A stretch of DNA of 64,000 bases from Lycorma delicatula (taxonomy: Eukaryota > Arthropoda > Insecta > Hemiptera > Fulgoridae). The notes beneath the pieces were generated by a model that saw only the letters and a list, made by a program, of their open reading frames with translations, was not told the origin of the DNA and searched no databases. The stretch is from positions 42,259,946 through 42,323,945 of the forward strand of contig NC_134465.1 of the NCBI RefSeq assembly GCF_047948215.1, given 5' to 3'. The translations under genes were made by a program, and so were the position numbers. This document shows, one piece after another, positions 48,421-61,369 of the stretch. Within the stretch, counting starts at the first letter, position 1, and the number at the start of each line of letters is the position of its first letter.

Positions 48421-50977
48421 AAAGGGCAGTCGGTTGGTTGCAAAGACAAAATAATAGTTTATTGCAACTGAGATATCAAAGGTTATTGATTCTAAGATAT
48501 CAAAGGATATCTCAGAACTATTCCCCAGCTGTTCTTATTTAAGAGCAAATTAATATGATTCTCCTTCGCTTAGTTATTTATTTAAATATAAAAATAACCA
48601 AATACACTGAATTAAACAAAAACATCAATTTAAAAACAAAAACAATCCCTTCATAAATACACATAAAAACATATACTAAATAATACAAAAAAATCCACTT
48701 ACCACAGAGCACCATTCTGAGAGCGATAATCAGTTTTTTCTCATGTTAATCATTTTTTCACAATCTTCTAGGTAGCAGAGTTCAACATGAATTTAAATCT
48801 GATCTGATCTGAAGTCATGTCGAATAGTATAGATGTATACCAATTTAAAAAGACATACCATTTTAAAAAGAAAGGAGGAAAGAAACCCAGTAGAGGCAAA
48901 AAGGCGTATGTACACACTTCCGTGAAAAAAAGTCATGAAGGAAAAATCTTGACTTCTGAAGGGATTTATATTGCTAATAGTAAAATTGCTAAATATAGAA
49001 AAATTAAAGATTATAATTTTTTTAAATTTATAAACTCAATAATAATAAAATGGATAAAATTTTTTACGCAACACCTATGGACTTGCAAAATATGGTAATC
49101 ACACCTCAAAATCTAAACTAGGTTGAAAATCAGATATAATGGAAGGTAAAAAAAAAAAATCAGAATACTGAAGACCAACCTCTAAATTTTCCATTGAATG
49201 TCTAAAAATCAAAAGTTTTCCGTACACATACTTACCAACTTTAATAATAAAAAAATTCATAGTTTTTAACTCTTCATAAGATTTTATAATAAATTATAAT
49301 TAATTTCATATATAAATAAAAACCAAATGATAATACGCAAATTAAAAGCTAGACTATATAATTTACTAACAGTAAATTACATTTACCATTTTACCATTTT
49401 AAGACATCTAACTAGATGATAAATAATAAATAAAAAGAGTTCATTTTTACAGTAAATATAAAAAGTAATTATAATTAAATAAATCATTGTATTTCTCTAC
49501 AGTTTAAGTAATTAAAATTTATTATTACTGCAGGGGCCCTTATTACAGGCAAACTGCAATATATCATGATTCCCACTTTGTATGCAAATACAGACTTTTG
49601 AGCAAAATAATATAGAAAGAAGGAACAACCAATACTTTAACCTGGGAAAAATGTAATGAAAATGTTAGTTGACAAATTTTTGATGTTGACAAACCCCAAT
49701 TGTTGACACACCAGAGCATTTTGTTGATGCTCATTCAAAAAAGAATCAACAGAAAACATACTTAGGACGACAAACTTAATTGATTTTCATGCTGAGCAAT
49801 TATATTCAAAATTAAATAAATATTTTTTTTTTTACTACAGCAAAAATCAATGGTATGTCTCTTCTCTAGTCTTTAAAGATTTGCAATTATTTTTCTTGTA
49901 TACAATCAGGGTAGAATCAATTCACTGTGTTAAACATCCAGTTATTATATGCTTTTTAAACACGTTATCCTGCACAATTTTTTTTCACTGTACAAGAACA
50001 CAAAAAAAAATTATAAATTTACTTGATTTAAATCAAGTGCATCAATTTCATTTAAAAATTGAAAAATGAAAACAATTTATTCATGATTTTATTTTTATAT
50101 AAATTAAAATACACAATTATATTAAGATTATATTAGTGTATTTTATTAAATAGAATACACTTTTTTTTTCAATTTTTGATTATGGATTTTCATGAAGTAA
50201 AGCCATCATTCATTGATGGTTTCATTTAAACTAATCTGAAATTCTGAAACAGAATACAGATCCTTCTTCAAAAGAAATTTTCATATTTAGAAAAGGTAAA
50301 TAAATAAATATATAAAAAAGAACCTCACAAATAATAGAATATGAGATCTAATTTAATGAAGGGGAGTACAGATTTTTTTTCGTTTTTTTAAGGCCACTAT
50401 ATTAAACACATTTCTACATGAAGTTCAACATTATACAAAATCTTGCTACAAAAAAAGGTTTATATAGAACATTTATCCCGTAAAAAAAAAACTTCATACT
50501 GAATAGTTTTGATAAAAGGCATAACTGAATATTTCCCTCTAGAAACTATTATTTAAGGAAAAACATTGAAAAATGATCTAATTTAGCATGACCTGCTACT
50601 AGATTTGTACTATCTTTCTAAACATAAACCAAACTCATTTTCAATAAAATGCTGTAAGAAAAAACCAGTAAAAATCTGACTATGTAAAATTATAAAACTT
50701 TCACTGATAGAAGCGACTCTTTCACAGCTACTACCGACCAATTCAGATCGGACACACTCACATGACCAAAAAAATTGATCATTATTATGCCAAATCAATG
50801 TGGCAAATGTCGAAGTAGCAAGTGATATTTTGATACATAAAATTACTATAACAAACTTCTTTTTTCATTCTCTTTTATTTTTACCAAATACAATAATAAT
50901 GTTAATAATAATAGTGTTTTAAAATAGTGCCATGTATCTTTATAATACATAAGTATTCCATAATAAAATATAGTTAC

Positions 50978-51232
50978 AGTTTCAGGTTTCAGATGAATTG
51001 TAGTCTTCTCTAACTGTTTTTCCTGTTCTTCAAGTTTCTTCTTTGTCTGTAATAATTCCAGTTCCAATTTTTTCTGTTGTAATTCTAATAATTCTTTCCT
51101 TTTTTTCAGAAGATTCTCTCTTAATGCCGCTTCATTCATGCTACCTTCTTCGACTGGTCTAGATGGTGGTGTCGTGCTATTTGAGCTTGATGCAGTATCT
51201 ACAGTCTGTGAGCCGGGGCCACTAGGTGAACC
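50978..51232 (-). CDS. Pcf11: Pcf11 exon: coiled-coil segment
   Basis: The exon has 255 nt, 85 codons and phase 0 at both ends. Residues 1-30 (GSPSGPGSQT onward) are a Ser/Thr/Pro linker. Residues about 34-78 form a charged coiled coil with LLKKRKELLELQQKKLELEL at its core. Vertebrate Pcf11 has nearly the same block (LLELQQKKLELELEQ) at the same place after the CID, so this assignment is strong. The acceptor is CTATTTCAG/GG; the donor is ACT/GTAACT, which is less strong than the others but keeps phase 0. The open frame runs past both borders (an upstream ATG at 51277, downstream residues to about 50846), but these parts are AT-rich and look intronic. The next coding block is 39.9 kb away. Confidence 0.92.
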
Positions 51233-52624
51233 CTGAAATAGATTCTTTAATTTAATAGGTTTAACTTTATAGAACAAAGTTTAATAATATTAATATACTA
51301 CATTTACAGTCCTGTATCCATTCACTTTTACTTTGATTGGTTTTGAAGAAAATTCCATTACATCAATAACTCCAACCTCCACTACATCAATAAACCTTCC
51401 TCATCACTGTTAATACACACATTTGATTTATCAATGTAGCACAGAATGCATTTTAAGTTTATTAGTTTTAAGATATATTCATAAAATAATTTGGCAAGCT
51501 TGTTTTCATCATAGCACATGTCAGTTAGTAAACAACCTCACATGTTTTACGGTCAGTTAAATAGTAATTTTCACACTACACTGCGTATCATTTTATTACA
51601 TGTTCCACAAACTTATCTAACAATATGTGTATTTTATCTCAAAATATATTGAAAATTTTTTTTCAATTAAGAATTGAAGAGTGGAAGAGAAATAAATTGA
51701 TTTAAAATTTAAGTAAAATCTATAATTTTTGTAAAGAACTATAACCTTTAATTCATTCACAGGAAAAAATCTTTAATTTTGATTTTACCATTTTTGAATC
51801 TCTGATTATTATTTAATTAACAAAAAAATAATTTTCACAGCTGAAAATAAGTAAACTAAACAGTTAAAAAAAACAAAATTCTGTTAAGTTTTCACAAATG
51901 TGTTATTTTATCAAAATAATGAAATATATCCTTAGTTTAACTCTGAATGTCAATTTTTTGTTTTTTGGATAACTGAAGTATATCTTAAATACGGCACATT
52001 TTATTATACCAGTTAAATCAATGTTTAGAATGGTAAAATAATATTTGTAACATGTTTATCCAAAATATTTTACTCTGGCATTAGAAACAAATTCACTTTC
52101 CTTGTATCACAATCAAGTCACTCAATGATGACTACTGATCAACAAAAAATCTGTTTAACAATTGGATAACAGCTATTTTATTAAAGAGAACCCCCCTTTA
52201 TAACTTTATAATCAGGGAAACAAGTTTTAAGAAAATTTGTGTAGTATTTGAAGAAAAAAATTGAATTTTATATAAGTAAAAATTAATTTATCGTTTTTCA
52301 TTGTATTTTGTTGAGAAATAATTTTTTTTATTATTATTACATAAAAATATTATTAAAATAAGTTAATAGATTAAACAAGCTAATTAAAAAAAAAAAAATA
52401 ACACACTGAAATTGTTATGGGAAGATTTATGCAACTCTACTAACAAAACTATTGTAAGCTCACCAAATTAACAGCTAGCTCAATGTAAACTTACAAATTC
52501 AATAAGTATTTTTTTTTTTTTTAATTATCATTCCTTGATTTATCAGTTAATTAAATAATACCACCTCAGGTAAAACGTTACCTTTTATCATAACTAAAAC
52601 ATAGTTACAATCAACTGAATTAAA

Positions 52625-52786
52625 ACTGTTCTCATCTAAGCCAACTAATAGCTCAACGCCTGCACATGGGAATATGAAATGTAAATTTTGTAGCATATGA
52701 AAAATGCCACGCCTGACCAAGATTTGAACCCAGGCAAGACCTCCAGATCAAAGGCCAAGACGTTACCACTCTGCTACAGATCTAAA
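52625..52786 (-). mobile_element. tRNA-derived SINE
   Basis: On the minus strand, TAGCAGAGTGGTAA (complement of 52763-52776) fits the RNA polymerase III A box. GGGTTCAAATC (complement of 52721-52731) fits the B box, about 31 bases further on. A tRNA-unrelated body follows. As a tRNA gene it fails: the T arm pairs poorly and there is no proper acceptor stem or terminator. It lies 63 bp from the left end of the mariner at 52850. Confidence 0.7.
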
Positions 52787-52849
52787 ATAGTCTATAAATA
52801 TGTAATCACAGTATTTTCCTAAATAATCAAGTTTTTCATTATTATTATA

Positions 52850-54177
52850 CGAGATGCTGTCCAAAAGTTCGGGGAATTTGAATTTCGTGCGTGAACCATT
52901 GCTGGTACGACCTCCCTGCCCCTAGATGTGGCTAACAGTATCTCTTTGTAAATCAGTGTTCCAACAGCTGACGGTGAGAGGGCTGCATTTTTTACTTTTA
53001 TGCGGTTATGTAACGTTGTGTTTTACTGCTTCGGCGAAGTTCTAAATGGCAGATTTTAAAGAGCAAAGAACCTGCATCAAATTTTGCTTCATGCTTAAAA
53101 AAACTGGTGCAGAAACCCATCTCATGCTTGTGGAAGCATTTGGTGACAATGCTATGAGTAAAAGTAACATTTTTTTTGTGGTACAAACGATTCAAAGATG
53201 GACGAACGACAGTCAATGACGATGAGCATTCAGCAAGACCATCAACAAGCGCAACACCGGAAAACATCGCAAAAGTGTGAGAGGCTATTGTTGCAGATCA
53301 TAGATAAACAATCCATAATGTTTGTGCAATCATATGTTTGTAAATCTCATGGGTCCGTGCAACGCATCTTGTCGGACAATATTTGAACATGAGACGCATT
53401 GCTGCAAAATTCGTACCGAGGCTGTTGAACAGCGACCAGCAACAAAATCACGTAGCTGTCTGTAGTGAATTGAAAAATTCAGCAGGAGATGACCCTAACT
53501 TCGTCTCCAACATCATAACTGGTGATGAGACATGGGTGTATAGGTAGATCCTGAAACTAAAAAGCAGTCGTCGCAGTAGCCAAGTTCACCGGAGACAAAA
53601 AAAGCACGCCAAGTTTGCAGCAACGTGAAGTCCATGATGATTGTTTTTTTCAACATCAAAGGCATTATTCATAAGGAATTTGTTCCTCTTGATCCAACTA
53701 TTAATGGGGGATGTTCTACTGTGAAGTTTTGAAGCAGTTACGTGACAGCATTACGTGCAAACATTCAGATCTGTGGGGTAACAACAGCTGGGTTCTGCAC
53801 CATGACAACACATCTGCGCACACATCGCTAGCCATTTGGAATTTCTTGGCTTCCAAAAAGACGGTAGTGATTCGCCACACACCCTATTCGCCTGACCTTG
53901 CCCCGTGCGACCTTTTTCTTTCCGAAAATAAAATTTCAATTGAGAGGCCGGTCGTTTTAACACAATTGTGGAGATTCAGGAAGAAACGCAAAATGTGCTT
54001 CGAACACTTACACCTGCAGACTTCCAGGGATGCATGGAATTCATGGGAAAAGCACTGGGATCACTGTATCAATGCCCAAGGGGATTACTTTGAAGAAGGA
54101 GACAGTGGAAATTATAAGTTATGGTAAGCTATTTTATTTTTATGGTAAAATTCCCCAAACTTTTGAGTAGCACCTAG
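52850..54177 (+). mobile_element. Mariner element F, 1328 bp, all three catalytic Asp codons kept
   Basis: The TIRs are close to CGAGATGCTGTCCAAAAGTT and its counterpart near 54177; both contain CAAAAGTTxGGGGAATTT. TA lies at 52848-52849 and 54178-54179. The transposase starts at 53047 (MADFKEQRTCIKFCFMLKKT). Visible blocks are FGDNAMSKS, NASCRTIFEHETHCCKI, GDETWVY (53521 on), KKARQVCSNVKSMMIVFFNI, KEFVPLDPTINGG, LHHDNTSAHTSL (53795-53830) and YSPDLAPCDLFL (53885-53920). The second and third Asp are separated by 34 residues, the D34D spacing of mariner. Frameshifts and stops break the N-terminal half and the region around 53700. It is the best-preserved element of the window by motif content. 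Confidence 0.93.
53711..54127 (+). pseudogene. Element F transposase, C-terminal remnant
   Basis: Open frame of 138 codons with FYCEVLKQLRDSI, then the second and third catalytic Asp (HHDN; PCD), and a frameshifted tail in which the usual INAQGDYFE is still readable near 54070. It is preceded by a frame break at about 53705, where NGGCSTVKF replaces a motif like NGKFYCEVLK. Confidence 0.85.
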
Positions 54178-54906
54178 TATATTCCAATAATTCTAAACTG
54201 TTTTCAATATTTGTTTTTGTACATTTATGTGTGAGTAAAAAGATGATCAGCAAATTATACATTATAATTATACATTTATGGTAATCACTTCAAAGATTAA
54301 AGGTAACGCATTACATTTCATAATACTTAAATCATTAATGATGATCAATGGATTTCTAAAGTACTTATTATATTAGAGCTTGTTATTAATTTAGTGTTTA
54401 TGGTAATTAAATAAAATAATATCACTTACATGAATTATTTTATTTGTTGTTAAGACTAGTTTCGTTCCTCCTTCTTAAAGAACATCTTCTGTGTCCGAAC
54501 TACTAGTTTCCTTTGTTGAAGGCTGTTATCCATATTCTTCTATTTATGGTTTCAGTGTCGTAGTTATTTCTGCTATTTCTACTTTACACACTAAATGATA
54601 TATAATAAATTAACTGCATTACATCTGATAAGAAATTCATATGGCAAAGGAAACCCAATAACGTTACAATTAAAAAACACAACAATAATAGAAATGTATC
54701 AAGATACAGCAAATATATACAAACTCAAATAATAAAGACAACACAAAATGAAATCAAAAAAATATGTTAAATAAAATTAAAATTCAGTGAACTAGGAAAA
54801 TTATTATAAAATCAAAATAGCATAAACTAATAAAAGAAATGTTTGTTGAGAAACAACCATGATTTAATTAATGAAGCGAATACAACAATCTTACAATACC
54901 ATGTTT

Positions 54907-56034
54907 CTGAGGTTCGTTCGTAAAATTTTCAAATTTTTTAAATAAAAAATTTTCTGCTTACCTTAAAGCTAATCAGCCCAAAAAAATTACTTTTGTCAAA
55001 AATAATCACCTACCCGCCTTTAATAAATATTATCTTCCAATATTTCTTCCATTTTTTTAAACATTTCTGTAAGTCTTTGCTCCATGACACTGTATAATTC
55101 AGGTTTTTTTGAATAAATTGAAAATGTGACCTTACAACTTTTTTAATTTTTAATTTTTAACCTTAATTTTTTTAATCTGAGGAATAAAGAGGTCCACCAG
55201 TGTTACATCAGGTGGATACAGAACCAATGTTCCCATGCTTTGCCAAAAACTGACAGATTTATTGCTTTTTATACACAAGCACATCCTCTCCATGAAGTTC
55301 AACTTCTAAGCGTCAAATAGATTTTTTGAGTGTCATGATGTTTACTTACTTCAGGATAATACTCCTCATTCACTCTAACTTTCTGGAAAAAATCTGTTCA
55401 ACAACCACCCAAGTCAGAAAAAAGTGTCACCTAACTTTTAACATTTCACCCTGCTTGTCTTGCTTTTTTCAGTTGTGCCTAGTCTTTTGACATTATTGAC
55501 AACTTCTGTTTCAATATCATATCAATTACACCTGTGTCTCATCTTCAGTATTTTTTCTTATCCTTGTTAGTTCAATTCAGAAGCTCTTGATACTGTTTTT
55601 GCTAACAGTGAAAAGGAGAGGTACAAATTTGGCTGCAATGCACGCCATTATCTAAATTTTGAATAATTTCATAGCTCCCTCGTGAACAGTTAAAATGAAT
55701 TAATTTTATTAGTGTTGGCAGATGGCCAACACTAATTTGAATTATCAGTTGAAGTTTTGGGCATCTTTGAAACATTTCCATCAGCACTCCTACCTTTGTA
55801 TGAAAGTCTCATCTCCATATGCTGTTTGTTGAATATTACAAATGTTTACTCAAAGGATTTTCACAGTTTAACACATGGATTTCCCATTAATTCTTTGCAC
55901 ATCAACATTCATTTTAAATGAAGTTTTCACTGGGCTGCCACCCAAATTTACCACTAAGTCACAGCATATCAAACATTCTACTGATAATACTGCCATATAA
56001 TTCAACAAGTTTGAGGATTTTACGAACAAACCTA
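54907..56034 (-). mobile_element. Mariner element G, strongly degraded, minus strand
   Basis: The left end GAGGTTCGTTCGTAAAAT (about 54909) and the complement of the right end AGGTTTGTTCGTAAAAT (about 56015-56033) form TIRs. On the minus strand, faint mariner blocks survive: GRSADGNVSKMPKTSTDN (about 55780), LKKARQAG-NVKS (about 55450), then FFQKVRVNEEYYPEV (about 55380), which matches HEFLP-G-TVNKEYYLEV. Most catalytic motifs are lost. Its TIR resembles a common mariner type (AGGT-TGTTC-TAAA) and differs from those of elements A-F. Confidence 0.7.
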
Positions 56035-56946
56035 GTTTATAAATTCACGCACACAGCCCAGAACTCACCAGATATTAAGCAAAATATAAGTAGAAATAGC
56101 AGAAATATAATACATTACCGCAACCACAAATAACAGATCATCATTACAACCTCTGACAACGGAAACCAGTTCTCTCAAAAGATGTTCTATGATAACAAGC
56201 AGGCTATGATAAAAACAGTCTAACAACAAATCATGGATATCAATCACAGTGAGTGCACAAAAAAGCAAACATGGTAATAATTATATGTACCAATAAAAAT
56301 ATATGAAGTAAGCATTTTTGATGACTTTAAAAAATGTTGTATATATAACTGATTCTGTTTCAACTATCTTCGTTCTTTGTTTTCATTTATTTGTTGGAGT
56401 AATAGGGAAAGCCACTTTTTGATTTTCATGAAATTTCAGAGTTTAACTATCAGATGTAACATACAACAATTTAATAAAATTCTTATTTCTGAGTTTCAAA
56501 ACCCAACAAGTAAAGATGCTAGAGTATACTACTACTTTGTAAATTATAACTTAGTTGTACATTTATTCGATAAAGTTGTAGTAAGAAAAAAAATTATGTA
56601 AGAAGTAACTTCCCCTTCCCCTTCAAGAATCTTAGTCCATAGTACGCGATATCCAGTATTCCTGAAAACTGTATGTAAGCTCTAAAAATTTCATGATACC
56701 CCTTCTGTGCCTGTGAAACTAAGGAATTTGCAAGTTGTATAAGAAATTATTAAATAGTACAAAATCCGAACAACCAAGACCGCTGGTGATAAATATGGTA
56801 ATTGGGTAAATCCAAGCCTTCCCTATTCAACATAAAACCTAATCTGAAATCCAGCATTAGTCTTGTTTTATGATTTTTTTAAGAACTGATGAAAATAAAT
56901 GAAATTTTAAAGACTTAATTGTCAGAAGTATTTTACTTATATATAC

Positions 56947-56974
56947 AAAATATATATATATATATATATATATA
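56947..56974. repeat. (TA)n microsatellite
   Basis: About 14 TA units, followed by GCTGAAAGTTTGTCTATCTG. Such a border is frequent at ends of insect non-autonomous elements. Confidence 0.9.
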
Positions 56975-58192
56975 TGCTGAAAGTTTGTCTATCTGTTCTC
57001 ACATCATGCATGAACCAACTTACTGCTTGCTTTCAAAATTTAATTATTATCCCAGGGAAGGTTTTACACCACAGACACGAGACCCTTGCCCCCTTGCACA
57101 GGTAAGTTGCGAATTAAAAATAGCCAATAAAGAAAAAAAAGATTAATCCTTTTACTTGCATTATATTTCTGACAATTTTTCATTGTCAGAGGTGTGTGTA
57201 TTTTAGTTACCGAAGTTACTACTGTTCTGTCATTTGTACTTTAGTTTTGTTTTTAAGGTTCTATAAAAACTGAATATACTTTAATTGCTATTTATCAGTA
57301 TTACTCTCACAACCATGTGGGTGATGAATATTGTGGAGATCAAGGGAGCAGAGCCCACTGGCTAAAAAGGAATGGCAAGCGAAGTGAGATCTGGGGTAAT
57401 TGTGAGAAAAGTGAAAGATGGGAATGGCAAACAAAGCAAGCTCTATATCTCTAAGGTGGACTCTGTTAATGGCTCCATGGATCACCAGGGCTGACCTGGG
57501 ATCCAGGAGGCATAGCCCAAACCACCTTTTTTATATTTATGTACGTCTGGGTTGGTTGGTTGGTTGTGTGCATGCGCGCACACTCTTAGAAATAACTACA
57601 TACTTTATTTCAATAAATTAATTTTTTTTTGCAGTTCACTAAATTTAAACACATTTAGTAGCAAGAAACTTATTGAACTAATTACACAATTTAGAATATA
57701 ATAGACTAGTCGCAGGAATCTCACAGTCAACATTACTTTCTAAATTAAATTAAGTACATTAAATTACTCTCTTAAGTAAATTAAATTAATCCAGCATAAA
57801 CAGGTATTACCACAACTTGAAGTAGCTAATTTTTAAATGGTAATTTATCAAAAATAAGAACTTAATTGCAACAATTCTTTGAAGAATATTTTTCTTCTTC
57901 TACTGTATATGTTATGTCTAATTAGATTAATATGAGTTTACTGTATGTTTATTATTTTATTTCTTACTTCAATTTTGTAAATTCATTAATTGACAAAAAT
58001 GCTTAAACTACCCAATTACCGCATTACAGTATCTACTTTCCTCATTTTATAAGCATTACCCCTAATTTATCTAAAAACTGAAACTAATGCATAAACATTC
58101 AATCCAATGATGAAGATAATCCAGCAGAGGAATTGTTTTTCTGATAGCATAAATACAACATTTATAACAAAGAAATAAATTTAAATACCTAC

Positions 58193-58372
58193 CACTTGTA
58201 AAAACTTAGGATTGAGATGTATTGAAGTACTAGTAGGTGGGGATGCAGAGATAGGCCATGCTGGATCGATGGCATTTACCCTCGCATCCAGCGCATACAT
58301 TTTCTTGGCTGGAAACATGTTGTTCCAAGTATGTCTCAACTTGAACATCTGCGCTCTTGTCTTTTCATCAAC
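58193..58372 (-). CDS. Pcf11: Pcf11 exon: end of CID and conserved DPAWPI tail
   Basis: The exon has 180 nt, 60 codons and phase 0 at both ends. It reads VDEKTRAQMFKLRHTWNNMF, then a segment containing YALD-RVN-IDPAWPI and IHLNPKFLQV. These blocks (FKLR-TW--MFP-KK-YALD-RVN--DPAWPI) are among the most conserved of metazoan Pcf11. They form the last CID helices and the short extension after them. The acceptor is GTTCACAG before GTT GAT; the donor is GTG/GTAGGT. The open frame runs on into the upstream intron, where an ATG about 27 nt before the exon could be misread as a start. The conserved junction with the previous exon shows that it is intronic. Confidence 0.95.
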
Positions 58373-60730
58373 CTGTGAACAAATCATATCAACAACCATT
58401 TTTAAATAGTTCAGCTAAAGTTCTTCACACAAATCACCTATATTCACAACCTATACACCAATTTCGATTTTAAATCTATTAAAGAAAAAAATATTTGACC
58501 AATTAATTTTATCTCCTACAGCAGTATCAGACTTATTTAGAGAAACATGATTTTTTTCCAATTTTGTTACTGCAAACCAATTCAGCAGCCATTCAGAAAA
58601 ATCTGTGTAGTGACCAAATGTACAACTGAGTAAAATCTAGACAACAATGATTACGAATATTCTACACAAACACTTCATTTGCAAATATATAATTTATTTA
58701 CTCTTATTTTGCAACAAATGAAATATACAAAAGGTAATGTTTATGTATACTTATTACCCAATTTTAGCTTCAATATTTTATTAAATAATTCAAATTAAAT
58801 TAGCTTATTAAAATTCACCTGGTTCAACAATAAACTTGTAATAACAAATGAATGTTTAAATAATTAAAAAAATGTTATTACATCTGATACTGATTAATCA
58901 TTTTGAAATGTATAATAATTAATGTTTAATTACACAATTAAAATAATGTACCAAAGCAAAATCTAATCTGTAATGCAGGTACCAGTATTAGTACATTCCC
59001 AAGTTTTTCAATATAAACTTGAAGCAACAACAATAAAATTAAACAGAATTTTTAATAGCAGAGTTACAAACAAAGAGAGAAAATTAGATTCAGTTATTAA
59101 GTCCATGAATTTTATCAGTAGAAACTATGAATTATAAGAATAATCAAACTGAAATCATTACTAAAAGAGAAATTTAATTAAAAATAAATAAAAACCAAAA
59201 ATCAATATCGATCCAAGTATAAAGATCTAAAAAGTAGTAGATCTACTATACTACACATTAGAGCGATCAGTTTTTATTAAAAATGGTTGCCGTATTTCAT
59301 ATTTTCAACAACCTAAAAATGATTTCATGTATCTAAGTTAATAGAAAATAACCCAAAATCAGTATTTTTTTCTCTATTATCAAGAAATTATTTGGAAAAT
59401 GAATGGAAATTAAATATGATATCTAATTTTATGATGAGATGAAATTAATGTGAAATATTTATACGGCAAAGGAATGTTAATACTCCTTTTGGTCAGATGA
59501 TCAAAAGGACATTTTGAAATGATAAAATATTGAAATACCCAGAGAAAGAAGACGTAATAACTTCAAATATCTCAAAGAAAGATTGTAAAACATCATTTTT
59601 TAAAGCCACATGGTTCCAGACAATTTGAAATCAATCAGCAAATAGCCAGACATCATAGAAATCAAACTTAAGAAGCCATATTAAATCAACCGATTAGCAA
59701 GCATTATAGAGGTTAGACAAAGCAAGAGTGCAATTTCACTGCTAAATACTGATTTATTAGTAACCTATGTCCTATGTCCAAAGTAATTAATGCCACTTAC
59801 TATTAAAAAACGAAGTAATAAATACATAAAATAAATTTAATATCCTAATTCAATTTGTCTTCTAATTTTGTTATTTGTGTTTAACAGCATGTTTCTTGAG
59901 CAACTTCACATCAGGCATAAATATACTACAACCTATTACATTACGCTTACAAACAAATCATTGAAACTATGGCAGACAGATTTTTGTGTTGTGCGCAACA
60001 CATACACTTTATTTAGTTCAACCAGTCATCAGCAGTGGTAAGATAAACTAAGAAATCCGGTAAGCAATTCAATATCATGGTGTACTACAAAATGAAATAT
60101 TTTCAGAAGTGAAGGTAATAGTTCACTAATAACAGAATAGTTAAGTTTTAAATCGGTTCCAAATATACATGGAATAAACTTTTTCAATCCATAGAGCAAA
60201 CAAATAAAATGCATTCATTATATTTAAGCATTTGAAAAATATTGAGTAAAATTACAAATAATAAAATAACTATATTTGTATTTTTTAATTATATTATTTT
60301 TATTAACACTCAGTATAATAAATTAATATTGTGATGCATAGAGAAGCTTCTAGTAATTGGAAGCACAATAATATAAGAACAAGAGAAAAAATAAACTAAA
60401 GAGAAAGATAAATTTAAAGACAGAAACAACAGTAAGAATTTCTAGAACAGAGTAGGAATGTTCTGATATACATATTTTAAAAACATTATACACCTGAATG
60501 AACAAGAAAATGGATCAGGTGTTGTTACGCCAGGACAAGCCCTAGGCCCTAAATACTGCTGATGACAGGACCAGCGAGTGTCTGCAACAATCAAGTGTGT
60601 AAGCGAAATGAGTACTCATATTTTCAAGTAAAGTGCGACAGTGTTCTGTTGTGCAGTCAAGTACGAGAAAACTGCTCTACAAGTTCATGTTCTGGGTAAC
60701 AAGGTTTTAATTCTTTAATGAAAATACAAT

Positions 60731-60809
60731 AAGCTAGTTTTCTTTTATAAAGTAAACTAAGGCTAAGTTTTCTTTTGTAAAGTAAACTAAGACTAGGTTC
60801 CTTTTGTAG
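60731..60809. repeat. 30-bp tandem repeat, about 2.6 copies
   Basis: The unit is close to GGCTAAGTTTTCTTTTGTAA plus AGTAAACTAA, with few differences between copies. Confidence 0.9.
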
Positions 60810-61369
60810 TAGAAGTAAATAATCCTTGAACAAAGTCTTATCACTATTTTGTAATTGAAATCTTACTGCGATAATCGCTTCATAATTTTTTTTATTAATT
60901 TTTATTAGTTAATGTAAAATTAATAGTCTAATAAGAATTTTTTGGTATAATTTACTTATTTTCTCAATAGTAAAATTCTTAACAGTAAACAAATTGTAAG
61001 AATTTTAACATGTGCAACCTCTTAATATCCTTTGTCAAAGAGGTAACACCTGACAATATATTTACACTTTATACAAACGTTCGTGACAAGTGTTTAGAAG
61101 TAAAAACGTTGCAAGATATTATCAACAATAAAAAAATAAAACTATAACACTTACAGTTTGTCTACATAAGCGCTTTTGTAATGATCACTGTATTAAACTT
61201 ATCAAACTTTTTATGTTTAATATTAAGATAAAAAAGGTTTCCTCTAAAAGATTTATATATCGACCTAGAAGATGAAACATCCTTCTTTTCTATTTTAATA
61301 TTATGTTTTTACTTCCTTGTTAGAAGTAATGCAAGTATTTTAATCGTGAAAATTTTGATTTTCAGATTT

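Larger units (their letters stand above)
11119..50977 (-). other. Giant Pcf11 intron of 39.9 kb
   Basis: Bounded by the GTAACT donor at 50977 and the CTAG acceptor at 11119. It carries most of the mobile elements of the window, listed separately. Stretches in which I see no identifiable feature apart from short simple runs are 11120-15060, 16750-19070, 22170-23050, 25210-28780, 29000-30060, 30130-31370, 31440-32400, 38350-41410, 42730-44580, 45740-48340 and 48430-50977. Some of these hold patches of higher GC (17820-18230, 40850-41090) that may be unrecognised repeats. A short Pcf11 exon hidden here cannot be excluded by eye. Confidence 0.8.
51233..58192 (-). other. Pcf11 intron of 7.0 kb
   Basis: Bounded by the GTAGGT donor at 58192 and the TTTCAG acceptor at 51233. 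It contains a SINE-like element and two mariner elements in its middle. 51240-52600 and 57600-58190 show nothing recognisable. A TA microsatellite (56947-56974) is followed by a patch (about 56975-57540) with mixed GC that looks like the end of an unknown repeat. Confidence 0.85.

Noticed and set aside
48817..49098. 93-codon Lys-rich open frame (MSNSIDVYQFKKTYHFKKKG onward)
   Set aside because: No known family, AT-driven codon use, no splice or promoter context. Probably chance in AT-rich DNA.
51233..51277. ATG at 51277 as start of a separate 143-codon gene covering the coiled coil
   Set aside because: The first 15 codons are AT-rich intron before a good acceptor, and the core matches an internal part of Pcf11.
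52690..52786. Functional tRNA gene
   Set aside because: A and B boxes are present, but no full cloverleaf, acceptor stem or T-run terminator fits. A SINE head explains it.
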